Positions 23,440 to 32,971 of a stretch of 37,211 bases of DNA are shown here, piece after piece. The notes below the pieces were generated by a model. It saw only the letters and a program-made list of their open reading frames with translations. It had not been told where the DNA came from and did no database searches. Within the stretch, counting starts at the first letter, position 1, and every line of letters begins with the position of its first letter. Source of the stretch: Bacilli bacterium (GTDB lineage Bacteria; Bacillota_I; Bacilli_A; RFN20; CAG-826); the NCBI GenBank assembly GCA_024680795.1, contig JAILBR010000034.1, forward strand, positions 1 through 37,211. The letters run 5' to 3'. The position numbers were made by a program, and so were the translations under genes.

Positions 23440-25082
23440 TATTTTGCTTCTCCTTCCGCTACTTGTTTCTTTTCGCTTAAGTCTCTGACAATGACATCCA
23501 TTTGTTTCTCATCTAACTTGTATCCAAATCTTAACGAAATATATGAAGTAATAAATAAGATTAAGATTGTACCAATGATCAACCCTCCAAAAAGTGTTAG
23601 CCTCCAAGGCTCTACACTTGTAGTAACTTTTGCAATATTTGCAGAAACCACGGCAGAAATGGCAGTTTTTTCAGCATTTGAACTAGCAGCATTAGCAAGA
23701 GCATTAGAAATACCTTCCCAGTTGCTGATTGCATTAATTGCTAAAACCGTGCCAGTAATTCCGAAGACTGCGAACTGTAATCCTCTATTTAATCCACTTG
23801 CGATTTTGACATCTAATGGTCTCCAAGCGAAGCAAATCGATTCTTTTCTTTCGCCATTTTTCCATTCACCATAATCGATAGCGTCTTGGAACATGACCAA
23901 ACATGTAAGATAGAAAATACCTGAAGCCCCAAAGAAAACGAAGGATAAAACATAAAGGATTGACATTGTTCCACCAAATACCCAGAAAATATTATTTGGA
24001 TCAACTGGTGCATCTGCTAATGGTCTAGCTCCAAAAACAGGGAATGCAGTAAAGAAGAACCCTAAATACGCAACGACAATGATAATTGTTGTGATTGTTA
24101 AGATTTTCTTTCTAGATAATTTTTTGGACAACATTGGATAAAGCGCTTGCGCCACTACCGTTCCAATCACATAAAATACTGCAATTATTGTAGCGACCAT
24201 ACCACCTTGGTTTCCACCATATCCAACTTCAATATAATAATAATTTTGTCCGATTCCAGTGAGAATCATGCTCGCAAAATAATATAGGAACATGCCAAGA
24301 GCGGCGTATCTTAATTCTTTGTTTTTAGCTACAACTCTAAACAAATCTAAAATTGATGATTTTTCAGATATTTCTTCTTGTGCTTCATCTCTTGCTTTTT
24401 CTTTGCACAGGAAATAAATCAGCGTTTGAGAAATAAGAAACAAGACAGCGATTGAAATACCGGCGATTGCGTAAACTTGAATTGTACTTCCTAGACCAAT
24501 TCCTGGAAGAACAAACATAGCAATATTCATTAAGAACGCACCAATAGAAGCTGCGATCGCGGTTGAAGTTGTAAGCTTTGCTCTTTGAGCAGGATCGCTG
24601 GTTAACGCTGGAAGCATACTCCAATAACCAATATCGTTCATGGTGAAAAGTAAATCCCATAAAAGATACATGGCAATCATAAAGCCGACATATCCCCAGC
24701 CCCATCCGGCACCAACTAGCATCGGAATAACAAACATGGCTACAACTACGACAGCGTTACCGATTGCACCAATTTCAATCCATGGTTTGAATTTTCCGGC
24801 TTTGAAATGACATTTTTCAAGAATAAAGCCCATAATTGGGTCATTAATACCATCCCATAATAAAGCAATCATCATGGCAACAGTAATAACACCATATTGT
24901 GCTTGGAATTCAGAAGGATTACTGGATAAGACGCCAGAAGCAATCGCGTATTGCATTAAAAAAGTACCGATTAATGCATAACAAGCATCACGAAAGATTC
25001 CACTCCAAGGGTAAATAATCCTCGTTAGTTTTGGCACATCATTACCAGTAAAGGTCGAACCCACTAGTGATTTTTGTGACAT
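23439..25082 (-). CDS. GPH-family (MFS) glycoside:cation symporter
   Basis: 547 residues with about 12 TM segments. The glycoside-pentoside-hexuronide (MelB/LacS/XylP-like) family imports sugars with H+ or Na+. Seen: LWDGINDPIMGF (MelB-type helix II, NDP), NDIGYWSMLPALTSDPAQRAKL after helix IV, and a loop with GEWKNGERKESICFAW near the end. It has no C-terminal EIIA domain, unlike LacS, but the segment between the last two TMs is extended. AAGGAG precedes the ATG. Its substrate may be the oligosaccharides handled by the glycosidase island at 3200-9564, but they are 16 kb apart. Confidence 0.9.
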   Translation of the reverse strand: MSQKSLVGSTFTGNDVPKLTRIIYPWSGIFRDACYALIGTFLMQYAIASGVLSSNPSEFQAQYGVITVAMMIALLWDGINDPIMGFILEKCHFKAGKFKPWIEIGAIGNAVVVVAMFVIPMLVGAGWGWGYVGFMIAMYLLWDLLFTMNDIGYWSMLPALTSDPAQRAKLTTSTAIAASIGAFLMNIAMFVLPGIGLGSTIQVYAIAGISIAVLFLISQTLIYFLCKEKARDEAQEEISEKSSILDLFRVVAKNKELRYAALGMFLYYFASMILTGIGQNYYYIEVGYGGNQGGMVATIIAVFYVIGTVVAQALYPMLSKKLSRKKILTITTIIIVVAYLGFFFTAFPVFGARPLADAPVDPNNIFWVFGGTMSILYVLSFVFFGASGIFYLTCLVMFQDAIDYGEWKNGERKESICFAWRPLDVKIASGLNRGLQFAVFGITGTVLAINAISNWEGISNALANAASSNAEKTAISAVVSANIAKVTTSVEPWRLTLFGGLIIGTILILFITSYISLRFGYKLDEKQMDVIVRDLSEKKQVAEGEAK

Positions 25083-25236
25083 AAGTTTGTCTCCTTATAA
25101 CAAATGTACAAGATTATTCTAAACCTATTTTTAGCTATTAACAACAACCATAAAATTATATTTTATAGTTTGTAGAAATTATCTACTTTTTTGTTGAACA
25201 TAAATAATATAAAATATCTAATCGAGGAAAAGAAAT

Positions 25237-25545
25237 ATGCCTGAATTCACAGCTAAACAAATCGTCTTAATGGCCTATGGGGCCTATCTAATCTTATTAT
25301 CTATAATTACTTTCTTTGCTTACCATGCTGATAAGAAAAAAGCAGAAAAAGGAAAATACCGCACAAAAGAAAAGACATTGCTCCTTTTATCATTCTTTGG
25401 CGGCGCTTTTGGAGGATATCCAAGCATGCTTATCTTTAGACATAAAACAAAAGGTGAGCACTGGTACTTCACCTTCGTTAATATTCTCGGTATTTTAATT
25501 CACGGAACACTTTTAGTGTTAATCGCTTTTGTTTTTAACTTTTAG
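25237..25545 (+). CDS. DUF1294 membrane protein
   Basis: 102 residues, two or three TM segments (about 7-28, 45-62 and 80-101). The pattern YHADKKKAEKGKYRTKEKTLLLLSFFGGAFGG followed by FRHKTK (split here at the GG) is that of the DUF1294 family of small inner-membrane proteins, function unknown. GAGG lies about 10 nt before the ATG. The last 4 bp overlap the end of the convergent gene at 25542. Confidence 0.88.
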   Translation: MPEFTAKQIVLMAYGAYLILLSIITFFAYHADKKKAEKGKYRTKEKTLLLLSFFGGAFGGYPSMLIFRHKTKGEHWYFTFVNILGILIHGTLLVLIAFVFNF

Positions 25546-25967
25546 TCAATATTAATATTATATTTTTCAAAGAGGTCACGATTCTTATCAATGATTTCTT
25601 TGTTGAAATAATAAACAACAACATCGACATCATTATTATCTAAGAATCTCTTCATATTAGATAACTCAACTTCTAAATCGCTTCTTACATCTTGATATAT
25701 AAAGAAAGGGACAGCGATTTTTTTATATTTTTTACTTCTAACAAAGCCAAATATTTGTTCAATGTTTCTAGTATCGTTTCCTCTTTTGGTGAAGAGGATG
25801 TCTTTGGAATTTATTTTATTAGATTGGGCTTTTATGATGCCGTCACTCGTATTGATATAGATATTACGGCAATATTTATTGGCAGGCGTGACATACTTTC
25901 CATAAAAGACGATAAGGTCACACTCTATTTGGTAAACTTTAGGATTATGTATAAATGAAATGTTCAT
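25542..25967 (-). CDS. Hypothetical protein, possibly a divergent macro-like fold
   Basis: 141 residues from the ATG at 25967, set by AGGAGG upstream; the earlier in-frame start at 25991 lies before that site. Alternating strands and helices: ECDLIVFYGKYVTPANKYC near the N-terminus, a central DILFTKRGND, then KKYKKIAVPFFIYQD and a last helix-strand. The order faintly recalls macro domains (ADP-ribose binding), but the usual NAAN motif is not clear, so this is a weak suggestion. No TM segment. Tail-to-tail overlap of 4 bp with DUF1294. Confidence 0.75.
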   Translation of the reverse strand: MNISFIHNPKVYQIECDLIVFYGKYVTPANKYCRNIYINTSDGIIKAQSNKINSKDILFTKRGNDTRNIEQIFGFVRSKKYKKIAVPFFIYQDVRSDLEVELSNMKRFLDNNDVDVVVYYFNKEIIDKNRDLFEKYNINID

Positions 25968-26032
25968 GATGCTTCCTCCTATTTTTATCATAATTTATAT
26001 TCTTATTAGTAGTAAAAGGCAAGTCTTTTTTT

Positions 26033-26059
26033 ATAAAAAAAGATGGCCGAAGCCATCTT
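26033..26059 (-). terminator. Terminator of the TerB-like gene
   Basis: AAGATGGC and GCCATCTT (26040-26047 and 26052-26059) close a TTCG tetraloop on the minus strand, followed by a run of T. Confidence 0.92.
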
Positions 26060-26083
26060 CCTTTATGATCTTTCTTATTCTAA

Positions 26084-26512
26084 TTAAGCAAGAATTTTTT
26101 CGAAAACTGCGATTTCTCTTTGTGTTAATTCACCATCTGAAGCTAAGAATGTTAAGCCTAAGATGCAAAGAGCGTTTTTGTCGTCTTCTGGCATAGAGTC
26201 GATGATTTCATCCATTGCATTGATGAATTCAACGCTTGCGCTTCTAGCAAAACCATTTGCTAAATCTTGTCCACTTAATTCTGTACCTAAAAGTTGATTG
26301 AATAATTCGGCTTCTGCGTCTGTAACTTTGCCATCAGCAGCAACGAATAAACCGACTGCTGAGAAGAAGAAGTTTAATTGGTCTTCATCTTTTAAACCTG
26401 ATTCGCCTAAGAAGTGAATGACGACGCCAGCAGCGTTACGAGCTAATTCTAATCTTTCTTCTTTTGAGTGATTTAAGAATTCACGATAAATGTCTTGAAT
26501 GCTATTTGCCAT
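26084..26512 (-). CDS. TerB-like (tellurite-resistance/DjlA-N fold) protein
   Basis: 142 residues, all helical. TerB-type proteins bind divalent metal through acidic turns; two such turns are visible, FVAADGKVTDAEAELF (about 51-66) and FLASDGELTQREIAVFEK (about 121-138), the typical spacing. Despite the name, most members do not confer tellurite resistance and work in membrane-linked stress or surveillance complexes. AAAGGA precedes the ATG, and a UUCG terminator follows. It lies downstream of the MORN and ABC genes on the same strand, 71 bp from the former, and may be co-transcribed. Confidence 0.85.
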   Translation of the reverse strand: MANSIQDIYREFLNHSKEERLELARNAAGVVIHFLGESGLKDEDQLNFFFSAVGLFVAADGKVTDAEAELFNQLLGTELSGQDLANGFARSASVEFINAMDEIIDSMPEDDKNALCILGLTFLASDGELTQREIAVFEKILA

Positions 26513-26583
26513 TTTGTATTTTCCTTTCCGATTTGAAATGCTACCACTATTATCTATTAACCTTATCTTTTTTACAAGATAAT

Positions 26584-27780
26584 TTATTTTATTTCATTCG
26601 TTATAATGTCACGGTTATATTTAAGATAAAAATCTAATGGAGTGTAATTTTCTTCACACTTTCCTTCGATAGCAACATTGCCCTTTATAAGCCGCCACCC
26701 GTTAATTGCGTCATACTTGTATAAAAGAGATAGGCCAGCATTGACACCATTTATAAACTCGCCAGCCAACAAAAGGTTTCCATCTTCGTAATCTGATCCG
26801 ACCACTTTTGGTAAGGCATCATAATCTGAATCTTTATAGTAATATAGGCCACATCCATCGGGGATTTTGCCTTTTAATTCGCCATAATAGTTTCCTTCTT
26901 GGAAGTCGATTTTTTTATGTTTTGTCTTAAAGTTTTTAGGAATATATAGATGGTCTTCTTCAAACTTATTTTCTAACAATATTCCTTTTGCGGTTTTGTC
27001 TATAAAATTGCTTGCTCCAAAAAGAAGTTTACCACTATCAAAGATTCCAAATTGTTTTTCTTCTCCTTTTAGCATATATCCAATTCCGTCAAGTCTATTG
27101 TGGACATCAATATAACCTTCATATTTTTTTCCATCATCATAAAGGACACCATATTTTCCACCGATATTCTTTAATGATTTGGAACGTTTATAAGGATTAG
27201 AAAACCTAGCAGAAACTATTCTTAAAAATACCCACTCGTTGTTAGATAAGCCACTTTCATTAGGGTAATGAACGTCCTCGAAGCTATCTTTTCCAATTTG
27301 ATAAATAAAAAGGCCAGTTCGATATCCTTCCTCTGTCCAACTACCAAAATATAGTGTTTCACCATCAAAGATGGTGCCAACGCCTTTAGGGTAGCCGTCT
27401 TCAGTTAAATCACCATAATAAATAACTTTATGAATGTTTTCGTATTTTCTGACTCTAGAAATCCACTCTATCTCATGTTTTGGGTATGTTTCTCTAATAA
27501 CATCTAAAGGAATTAACTCATCATCTTTAAAGATTCCGGCGATAACATCAAAGGACTCATCACTATTTTGATAAATAATACCCAATCCATTAAGCTTGTC
27601 ATCAACAAAATGCCCACGAACAATATCGTCTCTAACACCATTTTCGGTATTAACTCGATAACATTTAATACCCCAGCCGTTTAATTTAGAATTCTTAAAA
27701 GAACCAATGTCATAATTAAAGGCATCTTTTATTCGATAATTAAATCCGTCGCAGATATATCCACTTTCTCTAATTTCCAT
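26584..27780 (-). CDS. MORN-repeat protein
   Basis: 398 residues. Repeated YxGxxxxGxxxGxGxxxx units are visible, for example RGHFVDDKLNGLGIIYQ, YYGDLTEDGYPKGVGTIF, KYEGYIDVHNRLDGIGYML and YYGELKGKIPDGCGLYYY. MORN repeats form beta-hairpin ladders that bind proteins or membranes. No signal peptide or TM segment. The ATG lies 2 nt after the stop of the ABC gene, so it is probably coupled to that gene, which is an unusual partnership. No enzyme domain is attached. Function unknown. Confidence 0.85.
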   Translation of the reverse strand: MEIRESGYICDGFNYRIKDAFNYDIGSFKNSKLNGWGIKCYRVNTENGVRDDIVRGHFVDDKLNGLGIIYQNSDESFDVIAGIFKDDELIPLDVIRETYPKHEIEWISRVRKYENIHKVIYYGDLTEDGYPKGVGTIFDGETLYFGSWTEEGYRTGLFIYQIGKDSFEDVHYPNESGLSNNEWVFLRIVSARFSNPYKRSKSLKNIGGKYGVLYDDGKKYEGYIDVHNRLDGIGYMLKGEEKQFGIFDSGKLLFGASNFIDKTAKGILLENKFEEDHLYIPKNFKTKHKKIDFQEGNYYGELKGKIPDGCGLYYYKDSDYDALPKVVGSDYEDGNLLLAGEFINGVNAGLSLLYKYDAINGWRLIKGNVAIEGKCEENYTPLDFYLKYNRDIITNEIK

Positions 27781-27782
27781 AA

Positions 27783-30149
27783 TTATTCATTCATTGCCCT
27801 AGCAGGGTCCTTTCTCGAAGCGATAACAGCAGGAATCAAAGCTGAAATAAAGGCTGTTAATAACGCTAAGCCGATAAGGATAGGAGCAACCCACCACTGG
27901 AATCCAGACAAAGTAAATGTTGTTTTACTTAAAAGATAGAAATTCCATCTATAGATTAAATAAATTAGCCCCTCATTTAATGGGATGACTAAAATCGCAG
28001 CAATGGCCACACTTAAAACGCCACCCAAAAGTCCCATAATCAGTGATTCCGTTTCGATCATCATGCCAATATCTTTCTTTCTAGCACCAAGAGAACGCAA
28101 CAAACCAATTTCATTGGTTCTTTGATGAACAGAAATATAAGTTAAAATCGCATTTAATAAAGCACTAATTAAAACTGAAATAATAGCGAATATGTATAAA
28201 ACTGTAGTAATAAGTTCCATCAAACTAGAAAATTCATGGCTGACTTTATCGATATAATCACTATAAGTGATTCTTGTAACATCAACCGTCTCATCTGGCA
28301 CATATTGATTGAAATAATAATTGATCTTTTCACGAGAAATGAAATCCTCGGTGAAATAGGCAAGGGTTGTGATACGAGGAACTGCCCCAATGCTATACAA
28401 AGTATTCTCATAATTATATTCGGCAGAATATTGAACATTTCCACTTGTGGTTGTGGTGAATGGTTGACCGGTCAAAACACTCTTATCCAATCCGTTTTCA
28501 TATTGTTTAACCACTATTTCGCTTTGTGCAGCATTAGCTAATATGAAATCCTCAAGATCTTGATTATAAATAACGCCTGTACGATAATACGCGCTTAAAT
28601 TGGTCTCTTTTTGTCTGAGTATGCCAACGATTTTTAATTCTAAAATGCCTGCCTCATAAAACTCTTTGTTTGTTAATGGGGCCTTTTCGAATTTATCTTT
28701 CGTTGTGTTGAATTTGTAATAAGTATCATTTTGAACATATTGATATGTTTTCCCAATTATTTGATCATAGGTGAGAGGATATTTCTTTGTTAAATCTTCA
28801 GGATCAACAGAAATTAAACTCGAATCAAATCCTAAATTATATAAAACACCTCCATCAATCCTATTGTAAATATCTACAATTAAAGCAACTTCATTTTTGC
28901 CTACAGGATATTTACCACTAAGGCAATCATATTCATCGGTGTTATAGTTTGGTGAATTAACGCTCTTATAGAAGATTGAACCAACACTGATATCGGTGTA
29001 CGATGTGTCTGTTTTTTGAGTATAAAGTTTAAAGTTCGTAACAGATGCATTGTATTTATATTTATAGTAACTTTCTGGCATATCATTCATGTACTTCACA
29101 AAACGATCACTCATTGTGTTGTAGTGTTCTTGTTTTGAGTAATTGCCTAAATCAACATAGACAACTTGTTCTGTTGTGTATTCTTCATATTCAATTTCTA
29201 AGCCCTCGGAAGATTGCTTTGAGTAAGAATTTATGGTGACCGGATATTGGGAAAGAGAATTCTTTTCTGCTTCAGCAAAGGCGACACGGACGCTACTACT
29301 CATTGAAATAATGAGGCCAACGCCAGTCAAACCTAGAGAACATGCCAATATCGTAGATATTGTAGAAGACTTTTTGGCAAATAAATTCTTAAATCCCCAC
29401 TTTAAAGAAGTGAGTAATGGGAATGAAACTTTTGATAATTTCTTGTCTTCGATGACAACATCTACATTAAAAGGATTGGAGTCAGAAAGAATTTGGCCAT
29501 CCTTTAATTCAATAATTCGATCACTATATTGTTCAGCATACTCTCTATTATGAGTAACCATGACCACTAGGTGCTCTTTTGATAGTTTTTTTAAAATCTC
29601 CATGATTTGTTCACCGGTTTTACTATCAAGCGCACCAGTAGGTTCATCCGCTAATAAGACAGTTGGCTTTCCTACGATAGCTCTAGCGATTGCTACTCTC
29701 TGTTTTTGACCACCAGAAAGTTGATTTGGTTTATCTTTTCTTTTATCGTATAAATCAACATCTCTTAATGCTTCTTCCACCATCCCATTAATGTCTTTAA
29801 ACTTTCGATCAGAAATTTGAAGTTTTAAAGCCACATTTTCTTCAACGGTAAGATGTGGAATTAAAAAACAGTTTTGTAAAACAAAGCCAATCTTTTCATT
29901 ACGATATGAGTTCCAGTCCACGCTTTTAAATGTTTGTGTGGAAATGTTATCAACAATCATGTTTCCACTAGTTGGAGCGTCTAATCCACCAATGACATTA
30001 AGTAAGGTGGTCTTTCCACAACCGGAAGGTCCAAGAATGGAAATAAAACCCTTATCAGGCAAGTCTAAAGAAACATCGTTAAGGGCAACAACATCCTCAG
30101 CAACTTGCTTTCTAGAATAGATACGAGTAATGTTTCTTAAAGAAATCAT
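27783..30149 (-). CDS. MacB-like ABC transporter, fused ATPase and FtsX-type permease
   Basis: 788 residues from the ATG at 30149. N-terminal ATPase (1-225): Walker A GPSGCGKTT (40-48), LSGGQ (144-148), Walker B VLLADEPTGALD (164-175) typical of the LolD/MacB branch. A TM segment (about 255-280) and a large extracytoplasmic domain (about 285-620) follow, then three TM segments with FtsX-domain pattern (about 640-785, including LLRSLGARKKDIGMM). Such fusions work by mechanotransmission: they move peptides or lipoproteins, or signal cell-wall stress, rather than importing. Leaderless promoter; the TTG 18 nt upstream lies in the promoter and is rejected. Followed 2 nt later by the MORN gene. Confidence 0.92.
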   Translation of the reverse strand: MISLRNITRIYSRKQVAEDVVALNDVSLDLPDKGFISILGPSGCGKTTLLNVIGGLDAPTSGNMIVDNISTQTFKSVDWNSYRNEKIGFVLQNCFLIPHLTVEENVALKLQISDRKFKDINGMVEEALRDVDLYDKRKDKPNQLSGGQKQRVAIARAIVGKPTVLLADEPTGALDSKTGEQIMEILKKLSKEHLVVMVTHNREYAEQYSDRIIELKDGQILSDSNPFNVDVVIEDKKLSKVSFPLLTSLKWGFKNLFAKKSSTISTILACSLGLTGVGLIISMSSSVRVAFAEAEKNSLSQYPVTINSYSKQSSEGLEIEYEEYTTEQVVYVDLGNYSKQEHYNTMSDRFVKYMNDMPESYYKYKYNASVTNFKLYTQKTDTSYTDISVGSIFYKSVNSPNYNTDEYDCLSGKYPVGKNEVALIVDIYNRIDGGVLYNLGFDSSLISVDPEDLTKKYPLTYDQIIGKTYQYVQNDTYYKFNTTKDKFEKAPLTNKEFYEAGILELKIVGILRQKETNLSAYYRTGVIYNQDLEDFILANAAQSEIVVKQYENGLDKSVLTGQPFTTTTSGNVQYSAEYNYENTLYSIGAVPRITTLAYFTEDFISREKINYYFNQYVPDETVDVTRITYSDYIDKVSHEFSSLMELITTVLYIFAIISVLISALLNAILTYISVHQRTNEIGLLRSLGARKKDIGMMIETESLIMGLLGGVLSVAIAAILVIPLNEGLIYLIYRWNFYLLSKTTFTLSGFQWWVAPILIGLALLTAFISALIPAVIASRKDPARAMNE

Positions 30150-30161
30150 GCAATTATTATC
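30150..30161 (-). promoter_or_regulatory. Leaderless promoter of the ABC gene
   Basis: GATAAT (30161-30156 on the minus strand), then AATTGC, then the ATG at 30149. The stretch ATAATAATTGCATGAT is identical at the gmk start. The -35 region is weak. Confidence 0.6.
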
Positions 30162-30257
30162 TAACAAATCAATACTAAATGTATAGATAAAGGTGAAAAT
30201 AATTCTTTTGAATTAGGTTAGACTTATATTTTTATTTACTAAAAAAAGAAAAAAGAT

Positions 30258-30328
30258 AGCAAAATAAAAGGCACTTTTCGAGCATTCAAATGGGAATTGT
30301 AAGTCAAATTCAACGACAGAGGTGCCTT
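30258..30328 (-). terminator. Terminator of the EAL gene with a long loop
   Basis: AAGGCAC (minus strand, 30328-30322) pairs with GTGCCTT (30274-30268) across a 47-nt loop, followed by TTATTTTG. The right arm (plus coordinates 30312-30328) is a 17-bp inverted copy of 3164-3180. Confidence 0.5.
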
Positions 30329-32885
30329 ATTTTATAATGCTAGTGTTTATAACGTAACGAATATTATCAGATAAGTTTTTAACACAATGGAAATCTAACT
30401 CAACATTTATAAGTTCGCCATTAACATCATTAATTTGTGCGACGAATTTAAAGTCTTTATTAGCTTTGGAATAAAGAACAACATTTTTCATAAACTTGCC
30501 AAATTTTTCTTGATTAAGGACGCGTTTTGCGAATTGCCCATTGTTCATCTGATCTTCTAATTCTTTTGGAGTCAATCCAACGACGTCAGATAAGCCATGG
30601 GAGATAACTTTATAAATCCACTTCTCATTTATGCGTTTAACAAAAATCAAATTGTCTTTCGAATACTTAGTGATTAATTCAATCTCTTGTCTTAAGTCGA
30701 TGATACTAGAAATATCAGCGGCAGCGCCATAATATCTCTTTTTGCCATCGGTTTCACCGATGAAATAGAAGCGAATATAAAATGAACTGGTTGTGCCATC
30801 TATTTTATAGAATCGCAATGCAGCAGAAGAACCATTTAGTCTGTTATCAAATGCTTCTTGAAGTTTACTAAAAAGAACTGGTTGATCTTCTGGTGGCATA
30901 ACTTTTTGAATGCTGGCTATTTTTTCATTGAAATCAGAAACGCCAACAGCCTTATAGAATTGTTCATTGTATCTCACGATGTCAACGTTTTCAGCTCCAT
31001 CCCAATCATAGAATGCAACTGGACCAAGAACATTATTCAACATGGTATCACTATAAATGTTTCCATCTAAGAACTCTCTAATGGTTAGTTGTTCATTGGC
31101 CTTAAATTGTAAGCCGCGATCATCAATCATGCTTCCATCAGCGATAACGTTTTCAAAATCGCTAACCGGAATGCCTTTATAGAAAAAGAATCCTTGGGCG
31201 TAACGACAGCCAAGTTCTTCAAGGAACTTAACTTGTTTTTCATTTTCCACTCCTTCTACGATGATTGGAGTAGAAATTTGTTTTGTCATATTGACAACAG
31301 ATTCTAAAATATGAACACCTTTTTCAAATTCAGAATCGTCAGAGTGCATATTTAGGAAATGTCCATCAAGTTTAATCGCATCGATATTGAGGTTTCTAAG
31401 CATATTCAAAGACGAATACCCAGAACCGAAATCATCCATTAAAACAGCAAACCCCATGCTTCTCAGCATTCTAACTAATTCAACGATGGTTTCAGTAATT
31501 TCAGCATAAGCTGATTCGGTAATTTCGATCTTGATTAAATTATGAGGAATTTTATACTTTCTCGCGAGTTCTTTAAAGAAAGAGGCAATATCGATTGTAA
31601 ATATATCGGTTCTTGAGACATTCACAGAAATAGGAACAGGTTTATGTCCGCGGTCAATCCAACTTCTAAGCCACTTGAAAACGTTATCCCACATGATTTG
31701 ATCAAGGTCGGTGATAAAACCATATTTTTCTAAAATTGGAATAAAGTCATTTGGCCATATGATAGTTCCATCAGGTTTAATCCATCTCGCTAAAGCTTCA
31801 GCACCAACAATTTTCCTATTAGAAATACGAACCTGTGGTTGCAAATAGAAGGTAATTTCATCATTCTTTAGTGCGTGGATAAAATCAGATAAAATGCGAT
31901 ACTCTTTTTCAGTATTAATACGCATTTTTGCATCATATACATATATACGATTCTTGACATCTTTTTTGGCTCTCGAAGAAGCAATACTAGCTCTATCAAA
32001 TGCCTCTTTAACTGTGATTTCGTTATCAACAAAAGAGACACCTATCGCCGGCAAAAAGCCAACAGAAAAACCAAATGATATGACAGCTGAACGAACATCT
32101 TCATAAATTTGCGATATGTTGTTCATGTCAAATGGAAGTAAGAAAACAAAATCATCTTGTCCTAAATAACCACCTAGAGCATTTAGAGATTTTTCATAAT
32201 TAGATAAAACGACACCTATTTTTGCTAGAAGTATGTCGCCCATATTTCTTCCATACCATTCATCGAATAGCTTGAAGTGTTCAATATCTAAGGTGAAAAG
32301 ACACCATTTCACATTTGGCTCATTTTGAATTTTTGTTTCACATAAGCTGAAAAATGTTTCGCTCTTATATAAGTGAGTAACTCCATCTCTTTTTGCAGAA
32401 ATGAGGCCCATCTCATCTGATATATTCTCACCTCTTTGTAGTTTCATTTGGTTTTCAAAATCAAAGACAAACATCAAAACTTTGCCTTTAGAAATACCAT
32501 TTTCTTCACCAGTGATTACGCACTGTTCAACCCATCGATAACCACCAGATTGAATGCGATAACGGAAATGTGCAAATCTAAAATTATGGAAAGGCGATTT
32601 ATCTAGTTTTTCCAAAATAGTTTCCGGATTCATTAAATCTTTATAGATTTCAATGTCATCAGGATGAATAATATCTTGGGCAACAAAACTATATAAAGCT
32701 GAGAATTTATCAGTGATTTTTGGAATAAGATATTTTCCATCGGTGTGGAACATTTGCTTAATGGAGTCATTAAGGATATCAAATTCCATAATTTCATCAC
32801 ACGAGGCATTGTATAAATAATCTATCAAAGACAAACCTTCGCCACTAAAAAACATGCTATAAAATTGTTCACGCTTTTTGTTCAT
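30327..32885 (-). CDS. EAL-domain protein with degenerate GGDEF and PAS-like sensor regions; probable c-di-GMP phosphodiesterase
   Basis: 852 residues. Order: PAS-like sensor with a PAC end (about 20-145), GGDEF domain (about 165-320) whose active-site motif is GQDDF (242-246) instead of GGDEF, EAL domain (about 325-570), a second PAS-like domain (about 590-720) and a C-terminal alpha/beta region (to 852). The EAL catalytic motifs are present: AEALARW (362-368), NVSRTD, KIEITESA, DDFGSGYSSL, KLDGHFL and VEGVE. So it should cleave c-di-GMP while the GGDEF part probably does not make it, and may instead bind GTP as a sensor. No TM segment; cytoplasmic. The hairpin after it carries the stop codon. 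Single-gene transcript. Confidence 0.9.
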   Translation of the reverse strand: MNKKREQFYSMFFSGEGLSLIDYLYNASCDEIMEFDILNDSIKQMFHTDGKYLIPKITDKFSALYSFVAQDIIHPDDIEIYKDLMNPETILEKLDKSPFHNFRFAHFRYRIQSGGYRWVEQCVITGEENGISKGKVLMFVFDFENQMKLQRGENISDEMGLISAKRDGVTHLYKSETFFSLCETKIQNEPNVKWCLFTLDIEHFKLFDEWYGRNMGDILLAKIGVVLSNYEKSLNALGGYLGQDDFVFLLPFDMNNISQIYEDVRSAVISFGFSVGFLPAIGVSFVDNEITVKEAFDRASIASSRAKKDVKNRIYVYDAKMRINTEKEYRILSDFIHALKNDEITFYLQPQVRISNRKIVGAEALARWIKPDGTIIWPNDFIPILEKYGFITDLDQIMWDNVFKWLRSWIDRGHKPVPISVNVSRTDIFTIDIASFFKELARKYKIPHNLIKIEITESAYAEITETIVELVRMLRSMGFAVLMDDFGSGYSSLNMLRNLNIDAIKLDGHFLNMHSDDSEFEKGVHILESVVNMTKQISTPIIVEGVENEKQVKFLEELGCRYAQGFFFYKGIPVSDFENVIADGSMIDDRGLQFKANEQLTIREFLDGNIYSDTMLNNVLGPVAFYDWDGAENVDIVRYNEQFYKAVGVSDFNEKIASIQKVMPPEDQPVLFSKLQEAFDNRLNGSSAALRFYKIDGTTSSFYIRFYFIGETDGKKRYYGAAADISSIIDLRQEIELITKYSKDNLIFVKRINEKWIYKVISHGLSDVVGLTPKELEDQMNNGQFAKRVLNQEKFGKFMKNVVLYSKANKDFKFVAQINDVNGELINVELDFHCVKNLSDNIRYVINTSIIK

Positions 32886-32971
32886 TAAGTTAAACCTTGT
32901 ATAGATACTATATAATCAAAATAGATTATAAGCAACTAGATAAAATAAAAATGGACCATTTAGAAAGAAAA

